A DNA stretch of 64,000 nt from Ignavibacteriales bacterium (GTDB lineage: Bacteria > Bacteroidota > Ignavibacteria > Ignavibacteriales > Ignavibacteriaceae), in NCBI GenBank assembly GCA_015709675.1, contig CP054182.1:1467448-1531447 (forward strand). Direction: 5' to 3'. A program made the position numbers and the translations under genes. This document shows, in pieces, positions 37,844-46,412 of the stretch. Numbering within the stretch: the first letter of the stretch is position 1; each line of letters opens with the position of its first letter. The notes beneath the pieces are model-generated. The model was not told the DNA's origin. It saw only the letters and a program-made list of their open reading frames with translations, and made no database searches.

Positions 37844-37954
37844 TACATTAACTCCTGTAAGAACACCATTTTTCAATGGTCAAATTTACTATATTTTTTG
37901 GCAATCCGGACTGAAAAAATTTTGGATTTTTCTTCCGGTTTGCCCGTGAATTAA

Positions 37955-39877
37955 CTAAAAATCGAGCCGGAATCCGCCGTAGAATGACCTTTCAGGATGT
38001 CCGTAACCCAATACTTCCTGATAGACAGCATTCAGCAGATTTTCAGCTCTTGCAAAAAGGGTGATATGATTGTATACTTCATAGGAAACAGCCGCATTAA
38101 GAAGTGTATAGGCTCTCAGCTCCCTGCGTGCGGCAGGCCAGGTGCTGAAATCTTTATCCTCACGGCTGCCGGTAAAGACGGTCTGCAGATTGACCAGCAC
38201 TCTTTCGTTTGCCTGCCAGGTTGCGTTAATACCCAGTTTATGCTCCGGCCTTCTGAGAAGCGGCTTATTTTCATCATCTGAACCGGGGCTTTTGTCTGCT
38301 GTCTTCATCCAGGTGTAGTTTGCCTTGATGCTCAGACCCGGGGTTATATCTCCTCTGAAATAGAGTTCTGCACCGTAAGCCTCTGCTGAATTCACATTCA
38401 CTGCCCGGAAGGAGGCATCAAACCCGAAAAGCTCTTTATAATCAGTACGGAAATAAGTCAGCCCGATGTGTGATGAAGGGGAGCTGAGATAATGCTCAAG
38501 ACCGGCTTCCCACCCGCTGCTTTTTTCCGGTTTCAGATCTGCATTGCCGTAAGCCGGATCATACAGATAAAACAGTGACGGTGCTTTGTAAGCATTGCCG
38601 TAGGTGAATTTCAGTTTGGTACTGATAGCTTCAATCAGATACCCCTGAGCTATGCGGAAAGTAACCGCATTGCCGAATCTCTCCTGATTATCCAGCCGGA
38701 TGCCGTAGCTTCCGCTCAGATTTTTATACAGCTCCGCCTGAGCCTGCAGAAAACCTGAAGCTGTCAGAACAGATTTCTTCGGAAAGGTGCTGCTGTATAT
38801 ACCAAAGGGGCCGTTATAAAAATAGTCGGATATTGCTTCCTCTTTTTCCGTCTCCGCACCGGCGGTCAGACGAATCGCATCGGTCAGAGTGAAATCTCCC
38901 AGCACTTCAGTGCGGAATTTGTTTCCGTCATAGCTGCTGTAAGAGCTTGCCGGGTTATAAAGGGTGCTGTCAAATTTATATTTTCTGAAATTCCGTATAT
39001 ATGAAGCGGAGGCAGTGACGCGGCTTCCTTCATTCAGTTCGTACAGAAGACCGGTCTTTAATCCCATTTCCTCAAGATTAAAGAGATAGCTGGGGTCATC
39101 ACCAAACTTGCCGCCGGTCTGGTCAAGATCAGTATCAGCGTCAGTATATTTGCCGGTAAAGCTGAGTTTTAAAGCCGGCGTGACATGATAATTTAGCGTT
39201 GAGAGTAAATTGAAATTCTTTGTGCCGTCTTTTTCCGAGTTACCGTCAGACTCAGCGGCGGATGAAAATCCTTCTGTTATATAGCGTGAAGTCTGCAGTG
39301 AATACGTGAGATTGTTATACGCTCCGTTAAGTCCGGCTGAGGCGCGGTAAGAGGAGTATGAACCTCCTTCGGCAGCGGCATAGTAACTGTTCCCGTCTTT
39401 GTTTCCGCTTTTGCTGAAAAGATTTATGATGCCGCCGAATGCTTCAGAACCATACAGGGTGCTCTGCGGGCCGCGGACGATTTCAATCCGTTCGATGTTA
39501 TCAAGCATGATATTGGCAAGATCAACGGTATTGGTCGGGTCGTTCACCATGTTCAGTTCGATGCCGTCAAGAGTAATAAGGGTCTGAGAGGCCGCGGCTC
39601 CGCGTGTGTATATATAAGAAAGCTGGCCGGGTCCCCCGTAGCGGGCAAGTGTCAGGCCAAACTCATCCTTAATCACATCATAGAGAGTGAACGCTGATTT
39701 AGCCCGGATTTCGGTCTGCTCAACAGATGAAATGGTAGATGATACCTGAAGCGGTGAAATAGCCGTTTTGGTGGCCGAGATATAGACCGGAGGCAGCGCG
39801 TAGGAACGGACGGAATCCTGCTGTGCTGCAAGAAACGGCAGAAAAAAAAGCAGTGAGAGAAAAGTTTTAAATAACAT
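37955..39877 (-). CDS. btuB: TonB-dependent receptor, BtuB-like (cobalamin)
   Basis: This 640-residue outer-membrane protein has a signal peptide (ending FLAAQQ), a TonB-box-like region (PPVYISATK), a plug domain (about 45-160) with IERIEIVRGPQSTLYGSEAFGG, and a 22-strand barrel ending in aromatic YGGFRLDF. An upstream cobalamin riboswitch identifies its ligand as vitamin B12 or a corrinoid. BtuB imports corrinoids with energy from TonB-ExbBD, which are not encoded here. Expression appears controlled at translation as well, by an RBS-enclosing hairpin directly before the ATG. Confidence 0.92.
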   Translation of the reverse strand: MLFKTFLSLLFFLPFLAAQQDSVRSYALPPVYISATKTAISPLQVSSTISSVEQTEIRAKSAFTLYDVIKDEFGLTLARYGGPGQLSYIYTRGAAASQTLITLDGIELNMVNDPTNTVDLANIMLDNIERIEIVRGPQSTLYGSEAFGGIINLFSKSGNKDGNSYYAAAEGGSYSSYRASAGLNGAYNNLTYSLQTSRYITEGFSSAAESDGNSEKDGTKNFNLLSTLNYHVTPALKLSFTGKYTDADTDLDQTGGKFGDDPSYLFNLEEMGLKTGLLYELNEGSRVTASASYIRNFRKYKFDSTLYNPASSYSSYDGNKFRTEVLGDFTLTDAIRLTAGAETEKEEAISDYFYNGPFGIYSSTFPKKSVLTASGFLQAQAELYKNLSGSYGIRLDNQERFGNAVTFRIAQGYLIEAISTKLKFTYGNAYKAPSLFYLYDPAYGNADLKPEKSSGWEAGLEHYLSSPSSHIGLTYFRTDYKELFGFDASFRAVNVNSAEAYGAELYFRGDITPGLSIKANYTWMKTADKSPGSDDENKPLLRRPEHKLGINATWQANERVLVNLQTVFTGSREDKDFSTWPAARRELRAYTLLNAAVSYEVYNHITLFARAENLLNAVYQEVLGYGHPERSFYGGFRLDF

Positions 39878-39878
39878 T

Positions 39879-39920
39879 GAAGTTACTCCTTATATATAGT
39901 GATAAAGTAAGTGTAACTTC
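39879..39920 (-). promoter_or_regulatory. RBS-enclosing hairpin before btuB-like gene
   Basis: On the minus strand, GAAGTTAC (39913-39920) pairs perfectly with GTAACTTC (39879-39886), 8 bp, ending 1 nt before the ATG. The AAGGAG Shine-Dalgarno (39886-39891) lies in the loop at the stem base. It is probably the expression platform of the cobalamin riboswitch acting on translation. Confidence 0.65.
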
Positions 39921-39984
39921 GTGGGGAAGACGGTTGAAGATAGATTTGATGATCAGCCGCATTACCTCACCCGCGAAGGTAAAC

Positions 39985-40182
39985 GAGTTCATTCACGGCA
40001 GGTCTCCTGGCTTAAGATTCGTCTTTGGGGCGGTCTTCCCGGTGAAAAACTCATCAGTGACCTGATTGCCCGACTTACCTGTTTTGTCTGACAAAACAGG
40101 AACATCTAACACAGTTGCGCGACAGCACCGGAATTGAACCGGTTTCCCTATTCTCGGAGGTTGTTGTTTCCTCCGCACCGCG
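39985..40182 (-). ncRNA. Cobalamin (B12) riboswitch
   Basis: On the minus strand the classical motifs appear in order: GGGAAACCGGT...ATTCCGGTGCTGTCGCGCAACTGT in the aptamer core (described by key parts), then the B12 box AAGCCAGGAGACCTGCCGTG near 39994-40013. Hairpins with CGGAGG/CCTCCG mark the 5' side. It lies about 110 nt upstream of the btuB-like receptor, with an RBS-enclosing hairpin between. Cobalamin binding should lower receptor expression. Confidence 0.95.
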
Positions 40183-40351
40183 AAATTTAAAAGAACGTTG
40201 CTTAAAAGTTAGGTCAGAGAGAGGAAACTTTCAAGAGGTATTTTGTCACTTCATCAGCGGGACTCTTTTTTTCGCAGAATTCCCGGATTATGATGGAATT
40301 CTTCTCATTAATCAGAGTAAATTTTTCATTTACGATTATTCGCGGAAAAAT

Positions 40352-41269
40352 TTATTCTTTTGTGGTGGATGTTTCCTTCTCCAATTCTTCTTCCGGTTCA
40401 ATATGAACCAGGACATCGGTAATACCAGGAACAGATTGCAGTATCCGGTCTTTCACTTTATGACCGATTTCGTGGCTTTTTCTTACGCTCAGGTCGCCTG
40501 AGACGATGACATGCAGATCAACAAAATGGTCAAAACCCATTTTTCTGATAAAGCATTTATCGAGCCCAAGCACCCCTTCCACACCTAGTGCCGCATCCTT
40601 CACATCTTTCATCAGATATGGAGGCGGGGCGGCATCCATCACCTCATTAATTGCTGGCTTGAAGAGATGGTAAGCGTTATATATAATAAATGCCGAAGCA
40701 AAAAGTGCTGCCCAGTCGTCTGCCTCTTCCCACCCCTCGCCTCCTGCAAGTGCGATAACGATTCCAACAAATGCTGCCATGGAGGTGATAGCGTCACTCC
40801 GGTGATGCCAGGCATCAGTTTTTACTGCTGTACTTTTTACCTCTTCACCAACACTGAAAACATACCGGTATAACAGCTCCTTGGTAACAACCACAAGCAG
40901 CAGCACAATGAGGGTGTAGGGTTCCGGTGCATGATGTGGTGTGATAATTTCCCTTACACTCTGAACAGCGATCATGATAGCTGCTCCGAAAAGGGCTGCT
41001 GAAACCAAAACAGCCGCAAGGGGCTCTGCTTTTCCATGACCATAGGGGTGGTTCTCATCCCTTGGTTTAACGGCTATTTTCAGTCCGGCGAAAACCACCA
41101 TAGAACTCAGCACATCGGAGGCGGATTCAATGCCGTCGGCTATCAGGGCGTATGAATTGCCGAAAAAACCGGTGGTTATTTTAACAACTGCAAGAAGAGC
41201 ATTAACCGCTATACCGGCAGCGGCTGATCTCATCCCTTTGCCAGCTTTTTTATCAAGGTTATTACTCAA
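40352..41269 (-). CDS. Cation diffusion facilitator (CDF) transporter
   Basis: This 305-residue protein has six transmembrane helices and a C-terminal cytoplasmic domain (about 220-295). Metal-binding motifs are DGIESASDVLSS (helix 2) and HHRSDAIT (helix 5); PYGHGKAEPL is the conserved loop. CDF proteins export Zn, Fe, Mn or Co in exchange for protons. The DxxxD and HxxxD pairs of the HDDD/DDDD site can be seen, but metal choice cannot be decided. It is leftward and sits upstream of, but separate from, the riboswitch transcript. Confidence 0.9.
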   Translation of the reverse strand: MSNNLDKKAGKGMRSAAAGIAVNALLAVVKITTGFFGNSYALIADGIESASDVLSSMVVFAGLKIAVKPRDENHPYGHGKAEPLAAVLVSAALFGAAIMIAVQSVREIITPHHAPEPYTLIVLLLVVVTKELLYRYVFSVGEEVKSTAVKTDAWHHRSDAITSMAAFVGIVIALAGGEGWEEADDWAALFASAFIIYNAYHLFKPAINEVMDAAPPPYLMKDVKDAALGVEGVLGLDKCFIRKMGFDHFVDLHVIVSGDLSVRKSHEIGHKVKDRILQSVPGITDVLVHIEPEEELEKETSTTKE

Positions 41270-41510
41270 GAGCTCACCGGAATCGGGATTCAGGGGCAGG
41301 ATTCTGACCGCACAACGGTAATAATGAAAAATTTTTCATGCACAAAATTAGGAAGAAATCAGGTCTGCTCACCGCGCGGTAAAGTTGATTTTTCAGAGAT
41401 TTACTCTTACCCGGGGATTAGATAGCAATCCTCAGGAAATGAATTTCACCCCTGCTGACAGGGCATTAATTCGTAATTTTGCCAGATATTTATTAAAAAT
41501 TCAGGATACC

Positions 41511-41882
41511 ATGAAAACAAAAAGTGTTGCACAGACAAGAAAATACCGCCTGGAAATGAATGACCGGATTCTGAACGCCGGACACAAGGAATTTAACCGC
41601 TTTTTTGCGCTCGACAGCCGTGCCTATGAAGAAGGCGCCATACCTGTTAAAATGAAAGAACTGATGGGGCTGGTCGGCTCAATGGTGCTGCGGTGCAATG
41701 ACTGCATTTTTTATCATATTGACCGCTCTATTCAGGAGGGGGCTTCAAAGGAAGAACTGCAGGAAGCTTTCAATATCGCGCTGATTGTTGGCGGGTCTAT
41801 TGTTATCCCGCATCTCCGTTATGCGTTCGGGGTGATGGATGAAATTTTTGCTGATATTGAACAGGAAAAAGAGAAAGCATGA
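41511..41882 (+). CDS. Carboxymuconolactone decarboxylase/AhpD-like protein
   Basis: Starting at ATG 41511 (AGGA 6 nt upstream), the protein has 123 residues. The longer frame begins at a TTG with poor signals. The AhpD-like active-site motif is Cys62-x2-Cys65 with His69 (RCNDCIFYHID), as in alkylhydroperoxidase/CMD proteins that use a reactive dithiol. Length (about 120) and all-helical pattern fit. The 3' end overlaps the amidohydrolase gene by 4 nt (ATGA), so the two are co-translated. Likely roles are peroxide detoxification or a small thiol-dependent reaction. Confidence 0.85.
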   Translation: MKTKSVAQTRKYRLEMNDRILNAGHKEFNRFFALDSRAYEEGAIPVKMKELMGLVGSMVLRCNDCIFYHIDRSIQEGASKEELQEAFNIALIVGGSIVIPHLRYAFGVMDEIFADIEQEKEKA

Positions 41883-43216
41883 CCGAGGTTCTTCATCCGG
41901 GGGTAATTGTTACCTGCAACAGCAGTTTTGATATTCTGACCGGACACGCTGTGGTTGTTGAAGGAACATATATAAAAGAAATCATTCCTTCCGGAAGGGC
42001 AGAAGCTGTATATGCTGAAGCGCGGCATATATATAAGCCGGATATGGTAATGACTCCCGGATTCATCCAGACGCATATCCATCTCTGCCAGACGCTGTTC
42101 CGCGGGCTTGCCGATGATCTTGAACTGCTTGACTGGCTTCAGCTCAGGATTTTTCCCTATGAAAATGCGCATTCGGCATCATCGCTCCGTGCATCGGTCC
42201 GGCTTGGTATTGATGAACTGCTGCGCGGCGGCACCACAACATTGCTTGATATGGGAACGCTCCGCCACACTGAAGTGATATTTGATGAGCTTGCTGCTTC
42301 CGGTATCCGCGCGTTTGCGGGGAAGTGCATGATTGATGAGAATGACCTGTTCCCCGGCTTTAAGGGAAATACCGGAGATGAACTGCGTGAATCATACGAC
42401 CTTGCTAAAGCATTTCATAATACATCCGGCGGTCGGGTTAACTATGGCTTTGCTCCCCGTTTTGTACTCTCCTGCAGCGACCGGCTGCTCAGGGAAACAG
42501 CAGAGATGGTTAAGGATATCCCCGGTGCATTGATACATACCCACTCGTCAGAAAACAAAAAAGAAGTGGAAGAGGTGCGGAAGAAAACGGGAAAAGAAAA
42601 TATAGACTATTTCAATTCCATCGGAATGCTTGAGCAGAAAACGGTTCTTGCCCACTGCATCCATGTTCATGATGGAGAAGTGAAAACCATGGCAGAAAAG
42701 GGGACATCGGTTGCGCACTGTCCGTCATCCAACCTGAAACTTGCTTCGGGTATTGCAAATATTCCTCATCTGTTAAAAAGCGGAGTAAATGTATCTCTTG
42801 GCGCAGACGGAGCTCCGTGCAATAACCGGCTTTCAGTATTCCGCGAAATGAACATGGCGGCACTGATTCAGAAACCGATACACGGCCCCACCTCCATGAA
42901 CGCAAAAGAGGTCATGAAACTTGCAACAATTAACGGGGCAAAAGCACTCGGCATTGAACATCTGACCGGAAGCATTGAGCCGGGCAAAAAAGCGGATCTG
43001 GTACTCCTGAATCTGAATAAAAACGGCTTTGCGGCAAAGGATGATCCGGAACTGGTGTGTTCCAAGATTGTTTATTCAGCCGGTCAGGAGGATGTGGATA
43101 CGGTCATTGCCGACGGGAGGATTCTGGTTGAAGGGGGAGTCTCCAGAGTGTATGATGCCGGGGAAGTGTTCAGCCATGGCAAACGGGAACTGAAAGCACT
43201 GCTGGGGAGGTTGTAA
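41879..43216 (+). CDS. Amidohydrolase family protein (MtaD/TrzA-like deaminase)
   Basis: This 445-residue protein belongs to the metal-dependent amidohydrolases. HIHL with His66 and His68 is the first metal motif, VLAHCIHV and HTHSSENKKEVEEV supply His and Glu residues, and LGADGAPCNNRLSVFREM holds the catalytic Asp. This arrangement and length match the 5'-methylthioadenosine/S-adenosylhomocysteine deaminase and chlorohydrolase branch. Substrates could be adenosine derivatives or related aminopurines. It is co-translated with an AhpD-like protein, an unusual pairing. Confidence 0.88.
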   Translation: MTEVLHPGVIVTCNSSFDILTGHAVVVEGTYIKEIIPSGRAEAVYAEARHIYKPDMVMTPGFIQTHIHLCQTLFRGLADDLELLDWLQLRIFPYENAHSASSLRASVRLGIDELLRGGTTTLLDMGTLRHTEVIFDELAASGIRAFAGKCMIDENDLFPGFKGNTGDELRESYDLAKAFHNTSGGRVNYGFAPRFVLSCSDRLLRETAEMVKDIPGALIHTHSSENKKEVEEVRKKTGKENIDYFNSIGMLEQKTVLAHCIHVHDGEVKTMAEKGTSVAHCPSSNLKLASGIANIPHLLKSGVNVSLGADGAPCNNRLSVFREMNMAALIQKPIHGPTSMNAKEVMKLATINGAKALGIEHLTGSIEPGKKADLVLLNLNKNGFAAKDDPELVCSKIVYSAGQEDVDTVIADGRILVEGGVSRVYDAGEVFSHGKRELKALLGRL

Positions 43217-43276
43217 TTTTAGTCAGTCAGACTTTGCCCGGGCAGGGTATCCCGGCAGGAACCAAAAGCAATAACC

Positions 43277-43870
43277 ATGAAAATAGTCATAGCAACCAAT
43301 AATAAAAAGAAACTGGCGGAAATTCAGGCAATCATGCAGGATGAGCGGATTGAACTGATCTCTCTTGACCGTTTTCCCGGTATTAAGGATATCCCCGAGA
43401 CCGGAACAACATTCCGCGAGAATGCAGTTATTAAGGCGAAGGCAGTATATAGTAAAACCGGATTCCCGGCGATTGCGGATGACTCAGGCATCGCGCTTGA
43501 CCAGCTTGACGGGAGACCCGGTGTGTATTCAGCCCGCTACGCCGGAAAGGATGCTGATGACCGGAAGAATAACGCAAAACTTCAGGAGGAGCTTTCTGCG
43601 TTCCCGGAACCCCATACAGGACGGTATATATGCGCCGCGGTTTTTTATGACGGTGCCAGACTGATTGCCTCTGAGGGAAAACTGGAAGGCCGGATCTTAA
43701 CCGCACCACGCGGTAATAACGGATTCGGTTATGACCCATATTTTCTTCCGGACGGCTATACAATTACCACAGCGGAAATGGATCCGGCTGAAAAAAACAG
43801 GATAAGCCACCGTTACCATGCATTTCAGAGTTTAAAGGAAAAAATCGTTAATGAAATTCTTACGAAGTAA
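43277..43870 (+). CDS. rdgB: XTP/dITP diphosphatase (RdgB/HAM1)
   Basis: This 197-residue enzyme has the Ham1 signature: IATNNKKKLAEIQ at the start, ADDSGIALDQLDGRPGVYSA with the catalytic Asp and substrate-binding residues, and FGYDPYFLP. It hydrolyses non-canonical purine triphosphates such as XTP and dITP and so prevents their incorporation into nucleic acids. The 3' end overlaps the start of a lipoprotein gene by 20 nt, suggesting a shared transcript. Confidence 0.95.
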   Translation: MKIVIATNNKKKLAEIQAIMQDERIELISLDRFPGIKDIPETGTTFRENAVIKAKAVYSKTGFPAIADDSGIALDQLDGRPGVYSARYAGKDADDRKNNAKLQEELSAFPEPHTGRYICAAVFYDGARLIASEGKLEGRILTAPRGNNGFGYDPYFLPDGYTITTAEMDPAEKNRISHRYHAFQSLKEKIVNEILTK

Positions 43871-44633
43871 ATTTTTATATATAGCACTGCTTTCAGCGGT
43901 AATCGCGTCCGGCTGTAAGGAAGAAACTGTCGCCCCGCCCCTGGCCGCTGAAACATATGATTATCCTCTTCAATCAGGCAGTAAATTTTATTACCGGATT
44001 GATACACTGTCAGCAGACGGGTCGGCGGGACAAACCGGTACCCGCATTATCACAACTGGCGGCAGTTCAGTTTTTTATAATACCCCGTATGTGAACAGAA
44101 GGGATTCTGTGAATCTTGACGGTCTGCTTACGGTGTCTGACCTGTATCTGCGTAAAACCGGTGCGGGTGTATATATTTATGTTGATACATCGGCGCTTGC
44201 ATCATTCATCCCCGATTCACTCCGTCCGCTGATTGATATTGATAATGAGATAACATTTATATCATATCCGCTGGACAGGCCCCGGTTCTGGCCGGCATAT
44301 AAAGTCCTGGTTGACCTGGTAGTGCAGACAATCTCCTTTGTGGATTTTAACGGAAGCTATCTTTTTGCAGAACCACTCGCGCTCAATCTGAACGGACGTG
44401 ATACCACCATCACGGCAAAAAAGATACAGTATGATCTGACGTTAAGCGTCCCTGATACTGAAGGGGAAATAACGAAAACCAGTTACCGTGCATTCGGCTG
44501 GTTCGCGAACGGGCTTGGCATGGTTCGTATGCAGGGGAGCAATACAATATTATCACTCTTCTCCGGCGGCACTGTCACCGGCCTGAGCACCGATGGAGAG
44601 TCACGGGAAACCATGACGGGGTATAGGTTTTAG
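43851..44633 (+). CDS. Hypothetical lipoprotein
   Basis: This 260-residue protein has a lipoprotein signal peptide with Cys22 (VIASGC) and a beta-rich body with repeated aromatic and Asp residues (SGSKFYYRIDTLSADG; VNRRDSVNLDGLL). No family was recognised. It starts inside rdgB by 20 nt. Its gene end is followed by a repeat-rich intergenic region. Confidence 0.7.
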   Translation: MKFLRSKFLYIALLSAVIASGCKEETVAPPLAAETYDYPLQSGSKFYYRIDTLSADGSAGQTGTRIITTGGSSVFYNTPYVNRRDSVNLDGLLTVSDLYLRKTGAGVYIYVDTSALASFIPDSLRPLIDIDNEITFISYPLDRPRFWPAYKVLVDLVVQTISFVDFNGSYLFAEPLALNLNGRDTTITAKKIQYDLTLSVPDTEGEITKTSYRAFGWFANGLGMVRMQGSNTILSLFSGGTVTGLSTDGESRETMTGYRF

Positions 44634-45090
44634 TGAGGATATGAGAGGTGAGCCGCGTTATGGTGACCTATCAATGGCAATGCGGCGAAAACAGATTATT
44701 GGATCGAGCCGTGGTTTGGTATGATTAGTGAACATATTCACTCGTGTTTTATAAATTCACTTTGTGCTTCGTGAACAGTACTCACCCCCAACCCCCTCTC
44801 TCTCCGACAAATGAGGATTTTGTGTTTGTTAAAATTCATTGAAATATAAAGCCGCTGCATTAAGTTGTATTCTGTACGGAGAAAGAGGGGGCTCCGGGAA
44901 ATATGATTTTTTGGTTATATCGATTATACGGTTTACATAAACCGCGTTAGCGGTGACCTGTTAGTAGAAAGCATAATCAGTTTCCTCCCTGAACCCGCAG
45001 AGCGGGTGACCCATGAATTGAAAAGATAAAGCAAACATCATTAATAAGAAAAAGAAAAATTCATGCAAGCCGCGAAAAAATTCCCTGATA
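44634..45090. repeat. Repeat-rich intergenic region
   Basis: 457 nt without a gene. The motif CCGCGTTAGCGGTGACCT appears in related forms at 44651-44671 (partly decayed), 44942-44960 and 44994-45010 (CCCGCAGAGCGGGTGACC); the latter two form 4-5 bp hairpins. In addition, CCCCCTCTCTCTCCG (44792-44806) and CGGAGAAAGAGGGGG (44877-44891) are inverted copies with one mismatch, separated by 70 nt. Together they look like degenerate mobile repeats or a MITE-like relic. Confidence 0.65.
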
Positions 45091-45534
45091 TTACTTAGAC
45101 CCAACCTTTCTTTTTAATTTATTCAACAAGGATTCTTCATTGGGTGTGAAATCACCAGCCATTTGTTTTTGCAGCTTTCCAATCCTCCGGTAAAGCCAGA
45201 GTATCCAGAGCATAAACCAGATAAGAATTATCGGAAACAGCAGATAGAAAAGGAAGATATTTACTTCAAAATAGTCCATCCCAAGCAACAGCACGAACCA
45301 GACCAGCAGTCCAACCCGGATGTAAAAACTCTTATAAACATATGTATTCACCTTCCGGTTAAGCATGGCATAACCGGGAACTTTGAGGAGCAGTTCGGGA
45401 GATGCCTTGTCTGAGTACTGAAGAACAATATCGCCATTTTTCTCCGTAACACTCTTCAGGTTGAGCGTACCGTGAATGCCAATGATGATGCAGATGGTAA
45501 AAAGGATAAGCACGATAATAAGACTAGTCTTCAC
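45091..45534 (-). CDS. Hypothetical membrane protein
   Basis: Starting at GTG 45534 (GGAG 8 nt upstream) the protein has 147 residues; a longer form beginning with a TTG at 45561 is less likely. It has an N-terminal transmembrane helix (about 3-22) and two further helices in the middle (about 68-110), with a basic coil at the C-terminus (LNKLKRKVGSK). No family was recognised. The gene follows menG on the same strand, 177 nt downstream, with a 24-bp palindrome between. Confidence 0.6.
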   Translation of the reverse strand: MKTSLIIVLILFTICIIIGIHGTLNLKSVTEKNGDIVLQYSDKASPELLLKVPGYAMLNRKVNTYVYKSFYIRVGLLVWFVLLLGMDYFEVNIFLFYLLFPIILIWFMLWILWLYRRIGKLQKQMAGDFTPNEESLLNKLKRKVGSK

Positions 45535-45639
45535 TGATAATTCTCCACATTTGCAATTCAATCTCTTAAAGATAACCTGTCAGTGTTACATAGAAATGAA
45601 ATTTCAGTTAATGAAAGTTGTTAGCGGCAGGAAAGTTAT

Positions 45640-45663
45640 AGATACACGCCGCGGCGTGTATCT
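45640..45663. promoter_or_regulatory. 24-bp perfect palindrome between menG and hypothetical membrane gene
   Basis: AGATACACGCCG is followed directly by its exact reverse complement. There is no T run on either side, so it is more likely a protein-binding site (operator) for a dimer, or a mobile-repeat relic, than a terminator. Confidence 0.5.
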
Positions 45664-45710
45664 GCGAGAATGGATTAAAGCTGGTTATTTTCAGATGAAA
45701 GTAATATTCG

Positions 45711-46412
45711 CTATCTCACCCCAATCACCACTTGTACCAGACCAAAGGTAAGATTATGACGGACAGCGGTCTTAAATCCGGCTTCTTTAAGCAGTTTTAC
45801 CAGATCTACATTCTTGTCAAAATCTTCTACAGATTCAGGTAGATAGGTGTATGCGGATTTATCCTTGGACACCATTCTGCCGATAAGCGGAAGTATGTAC
45901 TTGAAATAGGCATTATATAAAATCCGTATCAGTGGATTTGTAGGCATCCGGAACTCAAGGATGGTTACCTTGCCTTCCTGTTTAATTACTCTTGCGAATT
46001 CTTTGAATGCCATCGGTATATCATAAAAATTGCGCACACCGAATGCAACTGTAATATTGGTAAAATATGCATCCGTAAAGGGGAGATGTTCGGCAGCGAG
46101 CTGAACATTTTTTCCGATGATCCAGTCGCTTTTTTTATTGAAGTGGCGGAGCATATTCCCGGAGAAATCGGCGCCGTATATATGTTTAACTCCCTGCTTG
46201 CGTGCTTCGATGGCAAAGTCACCGGTGCCGCAGGCGACATCGAGCAGGATGGCATCTTTCCCCATAGCGGTGAGTTTAAGCGCTTTTCTTCGCCAGTAGA
46301 AATCCACTCCGGCAGAAAGCAGGTGATTGAGAAAATCATAGCTTCCGGCTATGGAGTCGAATATGCGCTTTACTTCAGTTTTTTTGTCCGAATGAGCGGG
46401 TATAGTCTGCAT
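45711..46412 (-). CDS. menG: Demethylmenaquinone methyltransferase (UbiE/MenG)
   Basis: This 233-residue SAM-dependent methyltransferase has VKRIFDSIAGSYDFLNHLLS at the start and LLDVACGTGDFAIEA as the SAM-binding loop, with ITVAFGVRNF and NVDLVKLLKEAGF later, as in UbiE/MenG. It makes menaquinone from demethylmenaquinone for respiration. The start overlaps the end of the PAP2 gene by 38 nt. Operon order is rsmA, PAP2, menG, membrane protein, all leftward. Confidence 0.93.
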   Translation of the reverse strand: MQTIPAHSDKKTEVKRIFDSIAGSYDFLNHLLSAGVDFYWRRKALKLTAMGKDAILLDVACGTGDFAIEARKQGVKHIYGADFSGNMLRHFNKKSDWIIGKNVQLAAEHLPFTDAYFTNITVAFGVRNFYDIPMAFKEFARVIKQEGKVTILEFRMPTNPLIRILYNAYFKYILPLIGRMVSKDKSAYTYLPESVEDFDKNVDLVKLLKEAGFKTAVRHNLTFGLVQVVIGVR

